Shown: in pieces, positions 1-13,100 of the stretch
Position numbering within the stretch: position 1 is the first letter of the stretch
How the letters are laid out: each line of letters begins with the position of its first letter
Assembly: GCA_026260175.1 (NCBI GenBank)
Contig: JAKCWW010002873.1
Location: 28,005-52,783 of the forward strand
Direction: 5' to 3'
DNA from: Reticulitermes lucifugus
Lineage: Eukaryota > Arthropoda > Insecta > Blattodea > Rhinotermitidae
Length of the DNA stretch: 24,779 nucleotides
Translations under genes and position numbers: made by a program
The notes under the pieces: generated by a model
The model's input: the letters and a program-made list of their open reading frames with translations, nothing else
Database searches by the model: none
Told to the model about the DNA's origin: nothing

Positions 1-320
1 CTGTTGGCCGAGCAAGTGACGTCACGTCACTCGACGAGCCGCGCGCCGTCTAGTCCCGGCTTAGCGGTGATGAACAAGACTGTTGTCCTCAGAGTTGTGA
101 CGTCGCGTTGTTATGAAGATACGTACTAACGTTTCGGAAGAAGTCACTATTCTCTCCTTAATATAGAAACAGCCGGTTCTTCCTAAACGTTGGCACATTT
201 CTACCAAACCACACTGCGTCACACCAGAGGACTTGCCTTCATAAGACTCGCTCTTCGTAATTCATCCCAAGCAGAATGGGATTATATTAACACTGTGAAG
301 TTGTATTAGGGAGGTGGCCG
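1..320. other. CpG-rich block of unknown nature
   Basis: This stretch is richer in G+C and CpG than its surroundings. It contains the palindrome GTGACGTCAC (16-25) with the CRE core TGACGTCA at 17-24, and another GTGACGTCGC near 96. No coding frame or transposon terminus was recognised. It could be the internal part of a mobile element or an intronic regulatory element; nothing decides between these. Confidence 0.3.
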
Positions 321-550
321 CTAAATGTAAATGTAAAGTTGACCCTAGAACAGGCGATGAAGGCCCAAGGCGCTAGATGTGGCTGGTCAACGCCACACCC
401 CAGCCACTTTATCCACTATACAGTAGGCTGGGTGGGTCCCAAGGCCGGTCTGGACGGGTGCGAAAAATCTCGCTACCACCGGGAGTCGATCCCCCCACCT
501 TTCAGCCCGTGGCAAGTCGCTATACCGACTACGCTATCCCGGCCCACGGG
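321..550 (-). mobile_element. tRNA-derived SINE, copy 1 (nearly full length, minus)
   Basis: Read on the minus strand this is a classic tRNA-headed SINE. The pol III A box TAGCGTAGTCGG (525-536) matches TRGCNNAGYNGG exactly, and the B box GGATCGACTCC (482-492) matches GGTTCGANTCC with one mismatch, 32 nt downstream. A body follows containing ACCCACCCAGCC, a GGCTGGGGTGTGG block and CCTTCATCGCC. It ends with a TTTACA-type tail (321-337). Four other copies occur in this window. The boundaries are approximate; no target-site duplication was defined. Confidence 0.8.
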
Positions 551-639
551 AGGTGCCCGGACATATTCAAAACATGAAAGCATGAATTGTATCTAAATTG
601 TACACAAAAATGAAGCCACTGTCTTAAAAAAATACCACG

Positions 640-835
640 ATTTTGTCACAAAGACCAACCGGTTAATGCTATATAGGGTAGTAACAGCTGTTTGTTGTTA
701 GAATCATACGTAACACATAAATAAAATGTTGGATAATACTGTAGAGGTTTTAAATGTGGTTCAAGTAATTATCACTGTGCTTTAAATGCTTAACTATTCC
801 CATGCTACCAGCAACTTAACAGTCTTGGATGCACG
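640..835 (+). repeat. Dispersed repeat, copy 1
   Basis: Diverged direct match to 18985-19190. The shared core is TTAATGCT-A/G-TATAGGG followed by CAGTTTGTT/CTGTTTGTT and CACATAAA, with weaker similarity continuing through a GTGGT...ATCACTGTGCTTT block. It has no coding capacity and no termini that I can define, so the class is unknown. Confidence 0.55.
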
Positions 836-1518
836 TTAAGTGTTATTCTAAAACTCTTTACAACAAGTTAAGAATTTCCACCTAATAGCCAGGATAAGTA
901 TGTGTGGGTTTATACTTTCTCTTCCCCAAGGGCTTTTACCTCTTACAATATAAGAAATAAAGAAATTGACGATAAGTTATTTTTAGTGAGAGGCTGGACG
1001 AATCTCTCTAGAAGTGACCCCGGGTCATAAAATCTTGCGAGATGAAGTCTGTAGTGTAAAAATGTATAAATAATGCAATTATTTATGCTAAGAGAACTTA
1101 CTGACACAGCAACACACGTACAAATTACACTGTTTATTTTAGTACCCCACAGTGGACCTCATTCTATTTTCGTACACTCAGATTTAAGAAAAGCCCCGTA
1201 AAAAATTTGAAACAAGTACTTTTCCTAATACCAACAAAACTCAGATTTACTTCAACGTTTCAATTATTATCCATGCGTCTTATTTACTTGTCCTTACAGC
1301 CCCTTCCCTGCAACTACGTAGTGGAAGCTAAAAATTAATGAATGGCAATGTTACTAACAGTAATTCATCATTGCCAAGTACTGTGGTTTTTCCACCCCTG
1401 AATTATGTGTTGATCCCATCACAAATAATATTGGAAACTCTGTCAAAATTAATGCCTTCACAAAGAATGCCACACTTTGTAGCATTCAGATAGCAAATTC
1501 GTTGTGGGAACATTTCAG
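836..1518 (+). other. Intron sequence upstream of TGase exon A
   Basis: AT-rich with no open frame of note. No exon carrying the TGase active-site motifs was found here, so exon A is preceded by at least 1.5 kb of intron. No repeat was recognised in this part. Confidence 0.5.
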
Positions 1519-1687
1519 GGGTGTACCAGTGTGGTCCTGCATCTGTTGAAGCCGTGAAATGTGGTGCAGTTGGCTTCAACTATGACGTAACGTTCCTGCT
1601 GTCAACTGTCAACGCAGACTACGTGCGTTGGAAAGAAGATGACACCAGTGAATTCAACTACTCAAAGATCGATTCCAACAAGTACCA
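1519..1687 (+). CDS. TGase exon A: end of catalytic core
   Basis: The acceptor is TTTCAG at 1513-1518 and the donor GTAAGT at 1688-1693. The first two bases finish a Gly codon; the next 55 codons run GVYQCGPASVEAVKCG and on to SKIDSNKY, and two bases of a His codon remain. The YQCGPASV segment is the highly conserved stretch just after the catalytic Asp in transglutaminases, which fixes both family and frame. NADYVRW later in the exon is also typical of the core domain. Confidence 0.93.
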
Positions 1688-4600
1688 GTAAGTGTCGCAA
1701 CTGTTACCGGAATTCTAAGTTATTTCTACGCCCGCCTCTCCTCTGATGTCACTAAAGTCAATACTTGATCTAAAAGTGAGAAGTGAGCAATCATGATATG
1801 GGACATTCCGTTGTGTTTACAATACAAAGATCAAACGAGTGGTAAGTCAGTCCTCTTTAAAAATTCTGTACAAAGTCTGGATCATGGCTTAATTATTACG
1901 CCGAAACACGCAGCTACTTTGGAAAACAGAGTAATTTGTTTTATCAATAAAAGTAAGGTTGGACTGACCATATTTGTGATCATTGAGAAGTGACTTTTAG
2001 GCTTCCTGTTCAGCACGTTAGCCTAAGTAACTGATGTTATTCCTCCAGCCAAAGTTTCGGGTCTGATCCTTGGAGAGTGTATTAAAAACGCATTAAATAA
2101 GCAATACTAAATAAGTCTTTGTCAGTATTGTATACAACAGATTTCATTCTGCAAGTTTGTATTCCACGGTGGCCTCGATCTTCAGTTATTTTAGATACAA
2201 ACGCGTAAGGATCTCAGATAGTGCAGTCGGTACAATTACTAATCTACGGGCTGAATTATCGAAGACTTCAGTTCCATTTCTGGAATGAGCACACGTGTTC
2301 AGACAGCTCCTGTGGCTCTCCCAGTCTGCTGTTCAGCAAGTGTCTGGAGCTATTTCCTCAGGGGGGGAAAGTGGCCGAGATTGAAGCTGACCATTCACAT
2401 CCATCTAGTGCCAAGAATAAGAATCATTGGAGCTATACCTCCACTTACACGCACGCCTTCATGGTGTGCACAGGGACAGCCTGAATCTAATCCAGCGATT
2501 ACCCTGGGCTGGTCATGACGTGGCCACAAGCATTCGTGGCGCAGTACTGGTTAGACACATGGTAACAGTTCATAATCTTCGGCGCACTGACAAGAGAAAG
2601 TTGCAAAAGATGCCTATTAGCTTCGCCGTTATCTGTCCGCATGTAACAACTCTGAAAACAACGAATGGATTTCCATCAAATTTGATACTGGAAAGAACAA
2701 AATTTTACAGATAGTCAAATTTTTGTTGAAATCGGGCAACAAGGGGCAATTCACATCAAACCTACATACGCTTCTGCTAGAATCTCGGGTGTAACTCCAT
2801 AAATATACATACACCCGGCCCTAGTTTTACGTCTTTTTGTTTTAACGCCCCTTGCCAATTTACATCACTTCTTAATTTGAGCGCTCTCATTTTCGGTTTA
2901 ACGCCATTTGGCCGACTGCATTCTATTACGCTAACCCCTTATTTTTTATGGAAATACCATTTTTTATTTACGCGTTTTTTATTTACACCAACTTTTTCAG
3001 GAACGTAATTAGGGCGTAAAACAAGGGCTGAGTGTACTCTATGAAAAGTAAAGGCACGGATGTCCCTGTGCGCGCCATGAAGCATGTGTGAAAGAGCTCC
3101 ATTCATTGACCTCGGAATTAGATAAATATAAGTGGCCAGTTTCACGCCCCGGTCACTGAATAGGAGGGTGGGTGGGCCTCAAATCGTTCTTGATGTTTTG
3201 GATTAGAAAAAAATTATTGCCACTGTCGGGAATCGAAAAAAGTTTCTTCGATAGTCCAGCACGTAGCCTTGTCAGTACGCTGACTGCACCATCCGATAGT
3301 CCAGCACGTAGTCTTGTCAGTACGCTGACTGCACCATTCCGACTCCCATATACTTAATCGAAAAATATTTTCAACAAAACTTGTATAGAAAAAAAACTGT
3401 ACAAGTTCTGTGCCCATTACGTTTTTCTTACAAGTCGTACGCTCTTCAAAGTATTTAAACTAAAGACAGCAAACGCCTTATGTAAGTTTGAGACTATGTG
3501 TGCATTATATAAATTACACTTAAACTCATCTTACACAAACTCTAAAATGGCAAATCTTAAAAAGTACGGTTTCATGAGTTTGTAACATAAACCACAACGA
3601 CGAAGAAAATTTCAGACAGGGAAGTCAAAGAAGACCTCTCCATTACGCGTTTACTTTATATAACTTGTACAAACCAATCACAACTCCATACAGTAGAGTT
3701 CTTCTTGATAACCCGATAGTCACTCAGCTTCTGAATAAATTCCCTGCACTTGTCGAAATCAAAAAGTTAATTAACACTTTAATAAGTCAAATAACGAACC
3801 AATCATGAGCCACCTCAACACAGTCCACAACGTCACACCCTATACGTGTAACATCTATTTTAATATTATTATCCTATTTGAGTTCCAAGTTGTCTCCTTC
3901 CTTGAGATTTCCCTACAAAAATGTGTATAACATTTTTTTTTCTTCCTTGTGTGTGCAAAGCCTATCTCCTAAGCCCCGTCCGCCTTCTTCCGCTTGAATT
4001 GCTGCATCTAATACTTTAAAATTACTTCAGAGAAGAAACTTCGGAAGCCTCACGCTTGTCTGTACAAAGCATAAATGAAAATATGTCATACATATATAGA
4101 AAATAAAATAATTAAATTGCGTTTTATTCCTTTAGCATTGGGCGGATGATTCTTACAAAGAAGCCGTGGATATATGATCCTAATGGAGACACAGACAGAG
4201 ATGACGTCACAGATGAATACAAAAACAAAGAAGGTATGATGAAAGCTTCAATTGTATTTTGCTTCAAGTTTACTATCTCGGCGGGAAGAAGAATATAACT
4301 GAACGGAGACGAATATGTTGCTACAAGGGTGACCAGTCGGTTCATCGATCACACTTAGCATCTTCCAGGCTAAAAGCCTGTAGCATTGTTTGCAATATAC
4401 CACAGTATCAAAGAAAGCGTCACAAATGTTAATCGGAAACAATTCGGAGCCATTAGTATCTTCAGTTTCTTTCTTCCTTCAATCAGAAATGTCGTCATAA
4501 TACAATATGCATAAATAATTTGAGAAAAAAGCGAAGGTGAGAGTAGAGTTGGTGGCACTGCCGTTTAGCATTCAGAAAATCCGGGGTTCAAATCTTTATT

Positions 4601-7135
4601 CGGAGATCAGCTATCCGTCGTGGTTTTCCTCTAATGAAGACTTCAACGGACTTGCCATCAGGCGGGCTGTGCCGGGTGGTCTAACAATCCGGGAACCGGT
4701 TACGTCACTCTTTACCACAAAATGGCCTGTGAGTTGTCAATGGCCATTTGCATTAATTTCAGAATTGAGTGTCAGTCGGAATAATGTTTAGGATATGTCA
4801 TGCGCAGCACTGAAATACGACCGTTCTTCTTGCTAGCCCCCCTGAAAGATAACCAGTGCGTCGCACAAGCTTTCAGGAGCCCCGACGATGGTTCTGGAGT
4901 CCCGGGAAATAAGATACTTTAAGAGTTAAGGAATGTTATCGGACACGGGGACATCACGATAACGCTCGATGGTGGCTCCGGAAAGGCTTTAAAATTCATC
5001 CGCGTGTCACTTCGACATCAAGTGTAAGAAATACTAACAAAGTTGTTCTTTCATTACCTAGGCATTTCCTTCAATTGCGCATCAAGGATACTGGACACAC
5101 TCTTACCAGTTGTAGTCAACTTGTAAACTTGATTATCATGAAATACTGCTGCCTAAGTCTGATATTTTCTCACTTCTAAACTTACATACCCACAGCCTTT
5201 CCTTTTAGCGCCATATAATGCATTCAACACGTGAATTTTGGTTTTCAAACAAACAGGTTCACACATCTGCAAGCCAGAATTCAGTGCCACACAGGGCAGC
5301 ACCTCGTAACAGCTCGCTGTCCCTCCTATAACATTCTTCTCTAAATAGCTGAAAGAATATTTTTCCCCATATTGACAACAACATAAATCTGGAATGCGGC
5401 CGTGAATATTGTAAATAAGACAGAACGTTACAAAGAGGCCCCCTTCTTTCTCTTGCCGACAACAATATGTGTCTGTCTCTGCTCGTTACTCAACAATACA
5501 TCACGTAATAAAAACCAAGTTGAGTGGATTATGACCGTTTTCTTATATGCCTTCCTGTGTTCCGCTGTAAGACATGACAGAACATCCTGCCATATTACAA
5601 ACATCGACAAATCACATTTTTCATTATGCTCTTATATTCTCAGGTACAAAAGCTGAACGTCTAACCCTGCTGAACGGAGTTCGAGCCTCGGAGAGAGCCA
5701 AGAGATTCTACATGATGCCCGCCAAATCAAGAGAAGATATTGACTTCGAACTCGTAAACCTGGACGAAGTGAAACTCGGCGAAGGTTTCAGCATTACTGT
5801 TAACATTCATGTACGTTTCAACTAGTTTCTTGGCGCACAAAAGTCCTTATGCGAAGTTTCCTAAGATATAGTTGCTATGGAACATTTGCTACTAGAGTTG
5901 TACATTATTTGTTTGCTTTACACAATCGTAAAATGCACACGGTTCGGTAAAGCCCTGGTGGCTGTCAGAATACGGCTCTGGGGCCCACCCAGCCTCCTAT
6001 GGAATGGGTACTTCGGTTCTTTCCCCGGAATTAAATAGACGGGGGCATAAAGCTTAGCACCCACCTCCATCTACCGCAGAGGTTGACAATGGGTAGAAGT
6101 TACGTCAACTAGACACACGCCTTCATGTCGTGGTGGGTAATATACACAGAGGCAATCTCATCTTACATATGGGATATCGCGAATGGTTTTGAGAGGAAAG
6201 CTATCACATGTACACATCTTGCATTATGTACTAAGTTTTTGTACAAAGACCCATTTCTAAGAAAAAGTGTTGTGTTAAATTTAAGTATCTCGTAAAGTAG
6301 AGACAATGTTGGACAGAACGGAATCAAAACTAGATTCTGTACACGAATACTAATGTGTACCTCCCAATACTAAATGTAATCTGACTCAATTTATTACTAC
6401 CAAACGACAGGCGAGCGACTATGCCGAGGACAGCAATCCCTGCTGACGTTTGCCCCATTCATTCTGAGCAAAGAATATATTTCATTAAGCAAACGTATGT
6501 TTCCATGGCAACAAGTAATTGCTACTGTTGAAAGGTCACACCTATATTTAAGTGACGAGACATGGCAAGTCGTGTGACTTTCAATATGAATTTAAAATAT
6601 CAAATTCAGAAATTAGAGACCGGCATTTCTGAACGAGTTAGCTCATGTGTAGCATGGGAAGAGTAAATTGGTTCCTTTATTATTCAATTACACAGAACAG
6701 ATCTGACAAGGAGCGCACAGTGCAGGCGGTACTGTCGGCTGCAAGTATCTACTACACCGGTATAAAGGCACATGTCATCAAGAAAGCCACCGGGGACTTC
6801 AAAGTGGGTCCCAAAGCCAGTGAGTACTCAAGCTATTTTCTTTCAATTACAGCCGAGTCCTTTCATTCGGCTTTTGTTGACACTTTCTTTAGGTGAAAGA
6901 ACGTAACTCAATGGAGCTCAGTCCCTGAGAAACTAACAGCAACTTATCTAATCAAGAATTTCCCCGCTTTTCATAAAATCCAAAGATTCATTACCCAGTT
7001 TGTAACAGCCCGTTCTAAGTCTCTATCCTGAGCAAGATTAATCCATTCAACGCCCACCTCCCTCAAATCGTATTTTTAAGATCACAAAATATACGAGTAT
7101 ATAACATAACACAATACTTCACAACACACAAAACC

Positions 7136-7172
<37 letters not shown>

Positions 7173-10100
7173 GCATGTATATGAATGCGACTGCAGTGTC
7201 AGTGGGATGCCTCTTTCAAAGTCCATGGGGATTATTTAATCTCCAAACGACTTTCATTCAAAACCCTCATACGCATGTATGTATGTATTTATGTGTACCT
7301 ATGTACCTATGAATGTGTGTATGTATGTATGTATGTATGTCGGCCTATGTATGTATGTATGTATGTATGTATGTATGTATGTCGGCCTATGTATGTATGT
7401 ATTAGTGTATGTACGTATCTATGTATGTGTATGTACATCTGGATGTATGTATGTATATATGCATGTAGGTATGTGTATATATGTATGTATGTAGTCCCAT
7501 GTATGTATGTGTGTATGTATGACGTAATTTTGCGACGCATGCATAAGCCTCATAATACTGCTTGTCATCATTCTTATTGTTTTTCTTGCAAAGTGTATTG
7601 CAGTTAATCTAAAAGTCCAGCGTATTAATAACATTTTGGGAATGAGTCATAAAAAGACAAAATATAAAAATTTCGGTGCAGTAACAATTTCAACAGCCAC
7701 ACAGACCGACGAGCTGACAAAACATGGCTGGACAAAATCTCACTGATGCTGAAGCGCTTGACGAACGACTGCGAAACATGTGTAACGCAAGAAGACTTAA
7801 CGTACTGTTTCTGACTTCGCGGGATGCCCGGATCGCATCTCCGCCAAACACCGAACGTACTAACGTACGTCTCATTACCCCTCGCCCCCACCGGAAAATG
7901 ATATTATCAATTACGCTATGGCCTCTTCTATTAAATAATGTACAATTCTCTTCCGGTCATTGCATGTTATATAATGTACGTTACTGACGTCGTTAAATAA
8001 ACTGCACAAAAATAAAATACAAATAAATAACAAAAAACGAAATATCCCATTAAAACTTATTGCTCTAAAAACGTTACAGATCAAACAAAGGTACGCCTAC
8101 TTGCAAACTGGCTACGATGACGATGTACCCTATTCCTGATCACCATTCCATCTCATTCGAAAATATATGCAATAACCGTGAATGAAACAGAATGATTTTA
8201 AAAATAACCTAAGAACCAAACAACGCTACAAAACCTGTAGAGTTGATACAACGTTGTATCCTACCTTGCTCCTTGTTCGTATTTGGATGCCTTGTTCAAA
8301 GGCTTCGTACACGAATGGCTTGTAATGGTACTCACGAGTGCAGGACTGGACCAGCACACAGTCAGTTAGGTTTATGTTGTTCAAAATATACTTCCTCCCC
8401 GCGACAAATTCCTAAGTTCCGATTACATCCCCTTCTCCTGGCCTGATTCGTTGTCCGCACTATCATAGGACTCTAATAATAGCTGATGCAGTACATCGTT
8501 ACATAACGTTCACACCGATCAGAAAATACAATAACAAGTATATGATGATTATGATGATGATATAGGAGAAAGAACTGGAACTTTATCCCAGTCTTACCCT
8601 AGACCGTGTGTAATTATACATTATAGAGTATCCATAACCAACACTGACGTACCTATAAGACTCCTCCTGAAACACGCAGTATATACACACAAATGCAGAA
8701 GCAGTTTAATCTTAACAACATGCAAAATTAAAAGAAAAGCAAGTTGACTTGTTAAGGATCTATTACCTTCTCAAGAATAAATATGTTGCACAAAGTTAGT
8801 TAATGGCTCACTTACCCAAAAAGTCGCCATTTTTGCAGCGTGGTTAGAGGAATATTGACCTTGAACAAAGTAGCAGCAAAAGCTGAACACGCATCAGCTT
8901 CCGGTAGGCCTACTAAAAGAATAACCCTATATATTTCTTAATATTTCTTGGGTATATAACTGAAACATTACAGTGAGGGGTAGAGTCCAAAAGAACCTTA
9001 AAACCTCCCAATGTCAACATGGTCATTACAGAGAAGCCCTTGTGAAAATTAACATGAGGACAACGTTGTCTGATACGTAGAAATTTCACTTCGTGAATAC
9101 TATTAGTTACAAAAAGTTCCAGTCTCAAATATATTATGGCTAGCTATTTCTATGGCTCATTGCCTTTCAAGACTTGTTCAACCACCGCCATGTTTTCTTA
9201 CTAGTCTTATACACAACGCACTAAATCATGCAAAGTTACACGTACCTAGATGAGTAGCCTGCCCTTGCTCCATGCTATTGATAACTCTTCTGTAAAATTC
9301 ACACACACACACACGCACGTTGATAAATATTAACAACGTGAAACCGAACAACGCACAGACACTAAACCGATATTACACATTAAATTCACCACGATAAATT
9401 CCTTAAAACTAGCACGCATCTTCATGCAATGGCAACAACCGTCTACTAGACACACTGCAAACACATTGCCTCCCCCTCTACGGCGTGGGAGGAACTGTCA
9501 GCAATAGCAACGTTAGCAGGTTTATCAAGACATAGCAGGCGAAGGAATGGGATTAAAATGATATCTGTCAACCGTCAAGGGTGATGTCGATTCCCCACCT
9601 GCTGCCTGCCCCTAAGTTAAGGTCGATTGAATATCAACTTGTCGGAGAAATACATATACTTTCTGGCGCGTTCACAAAGAAAAGCTAAAAATTACGCCAT
9701 ATTTGTCTTTGTTTCGGTTAATCCTCATGTTACAATCCGGGCAGGTGCGCACCCAGAATTTTTCACTGGGGTGTGGGGTGACCCTGAGTATATATATAAT
9801 TTATGTGATTTTAAAAACTGTATTATAAAAACCATGCCATAAGTATAACTGTAAGATAACACTGTTTGCAACCAAATTTATATACATGTAAATATAACTA
9901 CATATTCCATGACTCAATAACAGTGTCTTATCATCTTTTTTTAATTTTATTAATTCATTATTCAAAATTCTAATGTACTAGTATCAGCTGATTTCAGCGG
10001 CTCATTTCGACTGAAGGGAAAATCAAGTAAAACGTTTGATAGCATCGTATCTACAAAATTTGTGTTTTTTAAATTTCGTTTTTGGAGGGTTTGGGGGGGG

Positions 10101-13100
10101 GCTGCAACCCGGCAGCCCCCCCCCTTGCGTGCGGCTCTGAATTCGAGAACCGCTACACGGCTTTTCATGGAATTTTATATTGGAAACGTTTACTATAATT
10201 TCTTGAATTGTTCCATTTGTAGCTGAAATCAAACAAAGGCATAACATCTCATAAGATTTGAATCTTTATGAATACTACTGGAAGGACCTTCGAACTCCAA
10301 AGACAAGTGACACTTTACATGAAGACGTACATAACGTAGCTACAGTTATTTCGCGGGTTACTCGCCCTTTACTCCCAAAATATTCATCAAAGCGAAAAAT
10401 GTTTCGAACAAAAGCTGTAGAGAAAAAGCGAAACTTGCATTGTGTATTCAACTTTATCTTTGCCTTGCGTTTGTAGAATAATAAACAAAAGTGCGCGCAA
10501 TTTCCAGGAAGGCTCGGTTTGGTGCACATTTCCACAATTGATTCTTACGGTATTTAAACAAAGTTTGCAAATTAGGGTATAAGGGGCAGGTCGTGTCTGC
10601 CTCCATGGGTAACCGAATTTAAATGAAATTTAGTACTGTCCGACAACGCTAGACTTGCCTATCAAATTTAACTTCGGTTCATGTCAGTTGCGCTTTAAAT
10701 CTCTCGAAATTAAACACATTTCCCACAAACGGCTTATACATATCATGTTAGTAAGTTTAGCTACAAGACAACAATATGTCTGATTACTTAAAGTCAGTCA
10801 ATTGTTCTGTTTTGAGTTAGTCAGGGTGTAAGGCATAGTGAACCACTTAATTAGATGCCATTCAGTCACATAGTTTGTTAATTGAGTCAGTCCGTCTCAA
10901 CAAATCAGGGAACGAAAGGAGAGAATAAGTGACGGAGTGAATAAGACAGTCTCTGCCACAGAGGTAGTATGAGAGAGTAAGTCATATACAGACTGTAACC
11001 TTTAGTCCAGTGGTTCTTCAAGAGTGTGTCGCGAAATTGTGTATGTTATATTTATTGCAAATAAAATAAAATTTATAAATAATTATGTTTAAAATGAATT
11101 TACTTACACATACGTAGTATGAAATATAATATTCGCAAAATAATCATCCTGCGCCTCGCGCATGCGCGAGTCTGCGACTCTCCCGTAGTGCTGCCAACTT
11201 AAACATTCAACGTGCGGCGATTCCTCGCGGCAAGGAATACTTTGCTGTCAGTAATAACCGTTTCAGAACCACTGCGTTAGTTAGTCAGAAACATGGCATT
11301 ACTTCGCACTTAATGCTGCCTTTGCGACCCGTTGAACCCGTACACACTGTAGTTTTGTTGTCCATACAGAGGAATTGCTTCGTCTGAGCGTGAAGCCGGA
11401 GGAGTACCTCGAGAAGTTGGTGGAGTACTGCAACATGAAGATCTATGCCATAGCCACTGTCTTGGAAACAAACGAGACATGGGCCGAAGAGGATGACTTC
11501 CAGGTGCTGAAGCCAAACCTCGACATTAAGGTAATGTACAATGAGGATCTGAACGTCTGAAAGGAGGAACTTTAGCTCTGGCGGGAAAAAATTTAAGGAC
11601 AATTTGTTGTTACAGGTAACTGGAAACGCAGTCATGGAGAAGCCATGTGCGGTGAAATTCAGTTTTAAGAATCCGCTGAAGAAAGTCCTGACAGCCTGCA
11701 AATTCCAATACGCAGGTCCAGGGCTAGCAAGAAACACGACCATACCTTACAGGTATAACCGAACAGGATGGACAGTACTTTATTACTGCCACAGCGGTAT
11801 TCAAGTGGTTCCACGGACAGTTACTGACCCCTTGGACAAGGTCTTCTGTAATGAATCAGTTAAATAGCAAGCTTGTATCTTCTGAGGTTCTCAAGGCGGT
11901 GAAAATTAATATCACGGACGTGAAGGAAATGAGGCCATATATTTTAGTAGATATGTACCAAGGTATACCCTAAAATGGAGACATTGATTACTCCAAAACA
12001 TCGATAGCTACCTACCACATTACTCCAAAACATCGATAGCTACCTACCACATTACTTCAAACCATCGATAGCTACCTACCACATTAATCCAAAACATCGA
12101 TAGCTACTACCACATCCAAAACATCGATAGCTACCTACCACATTATTCAGTGTCACACACTAGGAGACTTCAATCCCAGTTGGAGGTTTATCTGCCAGCT
12201 AGTTATGTAGTACATCACTCACTGGGTACTCATTAAATTACTTGGTACTCAGTTATCCAATTTATTTTCCAATTAGTTATTTATTTGATTACCAAATTAT
12301 ATAAGTATAGAGCCAATTGATTAAAACAACAGGTATTTAACCTTTCAGTCAGGTACTTTATCAATAACTAGATCACTTATGAAACAGTCACATTTTCAGT
12401 TGGTTAATTATTTAGTCAATTACTTAATGAGACAGTTTCTTAGTCACTTAACTGGGCAATTAGAGATCACTAATCAAATTATTTATTTAGTCACATAGAC
12501 GGTTATTTAGTCGGTCGGTCAGTGAGGTACTAGTCAGATCTTTTTGTTAAATATTCCGTTATTTACGTATTTGTTCAGTCATTAAGTATTCCACCGAAAA
12601 TAATCATACTGTCACGTATTCCACGAGCCTCTCACTTAAGTCAAAGTACCCAATTTCGGTGTACGACCCTCTGAATTCACGTAGTAATTATGTAGAAAAC
12701 ACGTAATATAGTTAGGTGTAACAGTTCTCCATAGATGACTCTGTCTACTGAGAACAGTTAAGACAACTGTGAAGACGCGTGGCGAATTTACTGTGTCGTA
12801 CTACAAAATTTGACAGTCTTGTCCTATTTGTATAGCAGACCTAACAATGATACACACAAAATTTACTGTGTCGTACTACAAAATTTGATAGTCTTGCCCT
12901 ATTTGTACAGCAGACCTAACAATGATACACACAAAATTCAAAGTACAATAGATTGCTTTAACCGTTTCCTTGCTGGATTTTGTTCAAACAAACTTTCTGT
13001 TGTTATGTTCACACGATAACGTAAGGTGTCTAGTTTTGAAAGGCGGCCAACCTTTAACTTTAATTGTTAGGAGATAAAGGGCGATGTTTCTTTTAGTGAA

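Larger units (their letters stand above)
1688..4135 (+). other. TGase intron A-B (2448 bp)
   Basis: GTAAGT..TTTAG intron. It contains two SINE copies in opposite orientations (2311-2482 plus, 3040-3183 minus) and a two-copy 45-bp tandem repeat (3249-3340). The remainder is AT-rich with no coding signal. Confidence 0.75.
6820..11369 (+). other. TGase intron D-E (4550 bp)
   Basis: The longest intron. It contains (ATT)n, (ATGT)n and (CA)n microsatellites, a CpG-rich block (7680-7890), a hairpin-bearing repeat (9742-10139), a TTAGTCA-rich tract (10750-10990) and a hAT-type element (11008-11274). Open frames across the (ATGT)n tract encode only repeated Met-Tyr-Val-Cys and are artefacts. Confidence 0.75.

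Noticed and set aside
321..550. A functional tRNA gene, because of the exact A box and near-exact B box
   Set aside because: I see no cloverleaf acceptor stem, and the box-bearing head continues into a SINE body shared with other copies.
339..596. 85-residue open frame
   Set aside because: It lies entirely on the SINE, antisense to it; there is no domain and the composition follows the repeat.
4842..4876. CTGAAAG...CTTTCAG inverted repeat
   Set aside because: A seven-base stem with a loop over 20 nt is expected by chance in this much sequence.
7185..7634. Long open frames on both strands through the ATGT tract, encoding repeated Met-Tyr-Val-Cys or Tyr-Ile-His-Thr
   Set aside because: They are a by-product of a tetranucleotide microsatellite that lacks stops in several frames.
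11285..11743. 152-residue minus-strand open frame
   Set aside because: It is the antisense shadow of TGase exons E and F.
11753..11868. Extension of TGase exon F to the in-frame stop at 11866
   Set aside because: The conserved match ends at the GTATAA donor and continues in phase at 13248; the extension has no family similarity.
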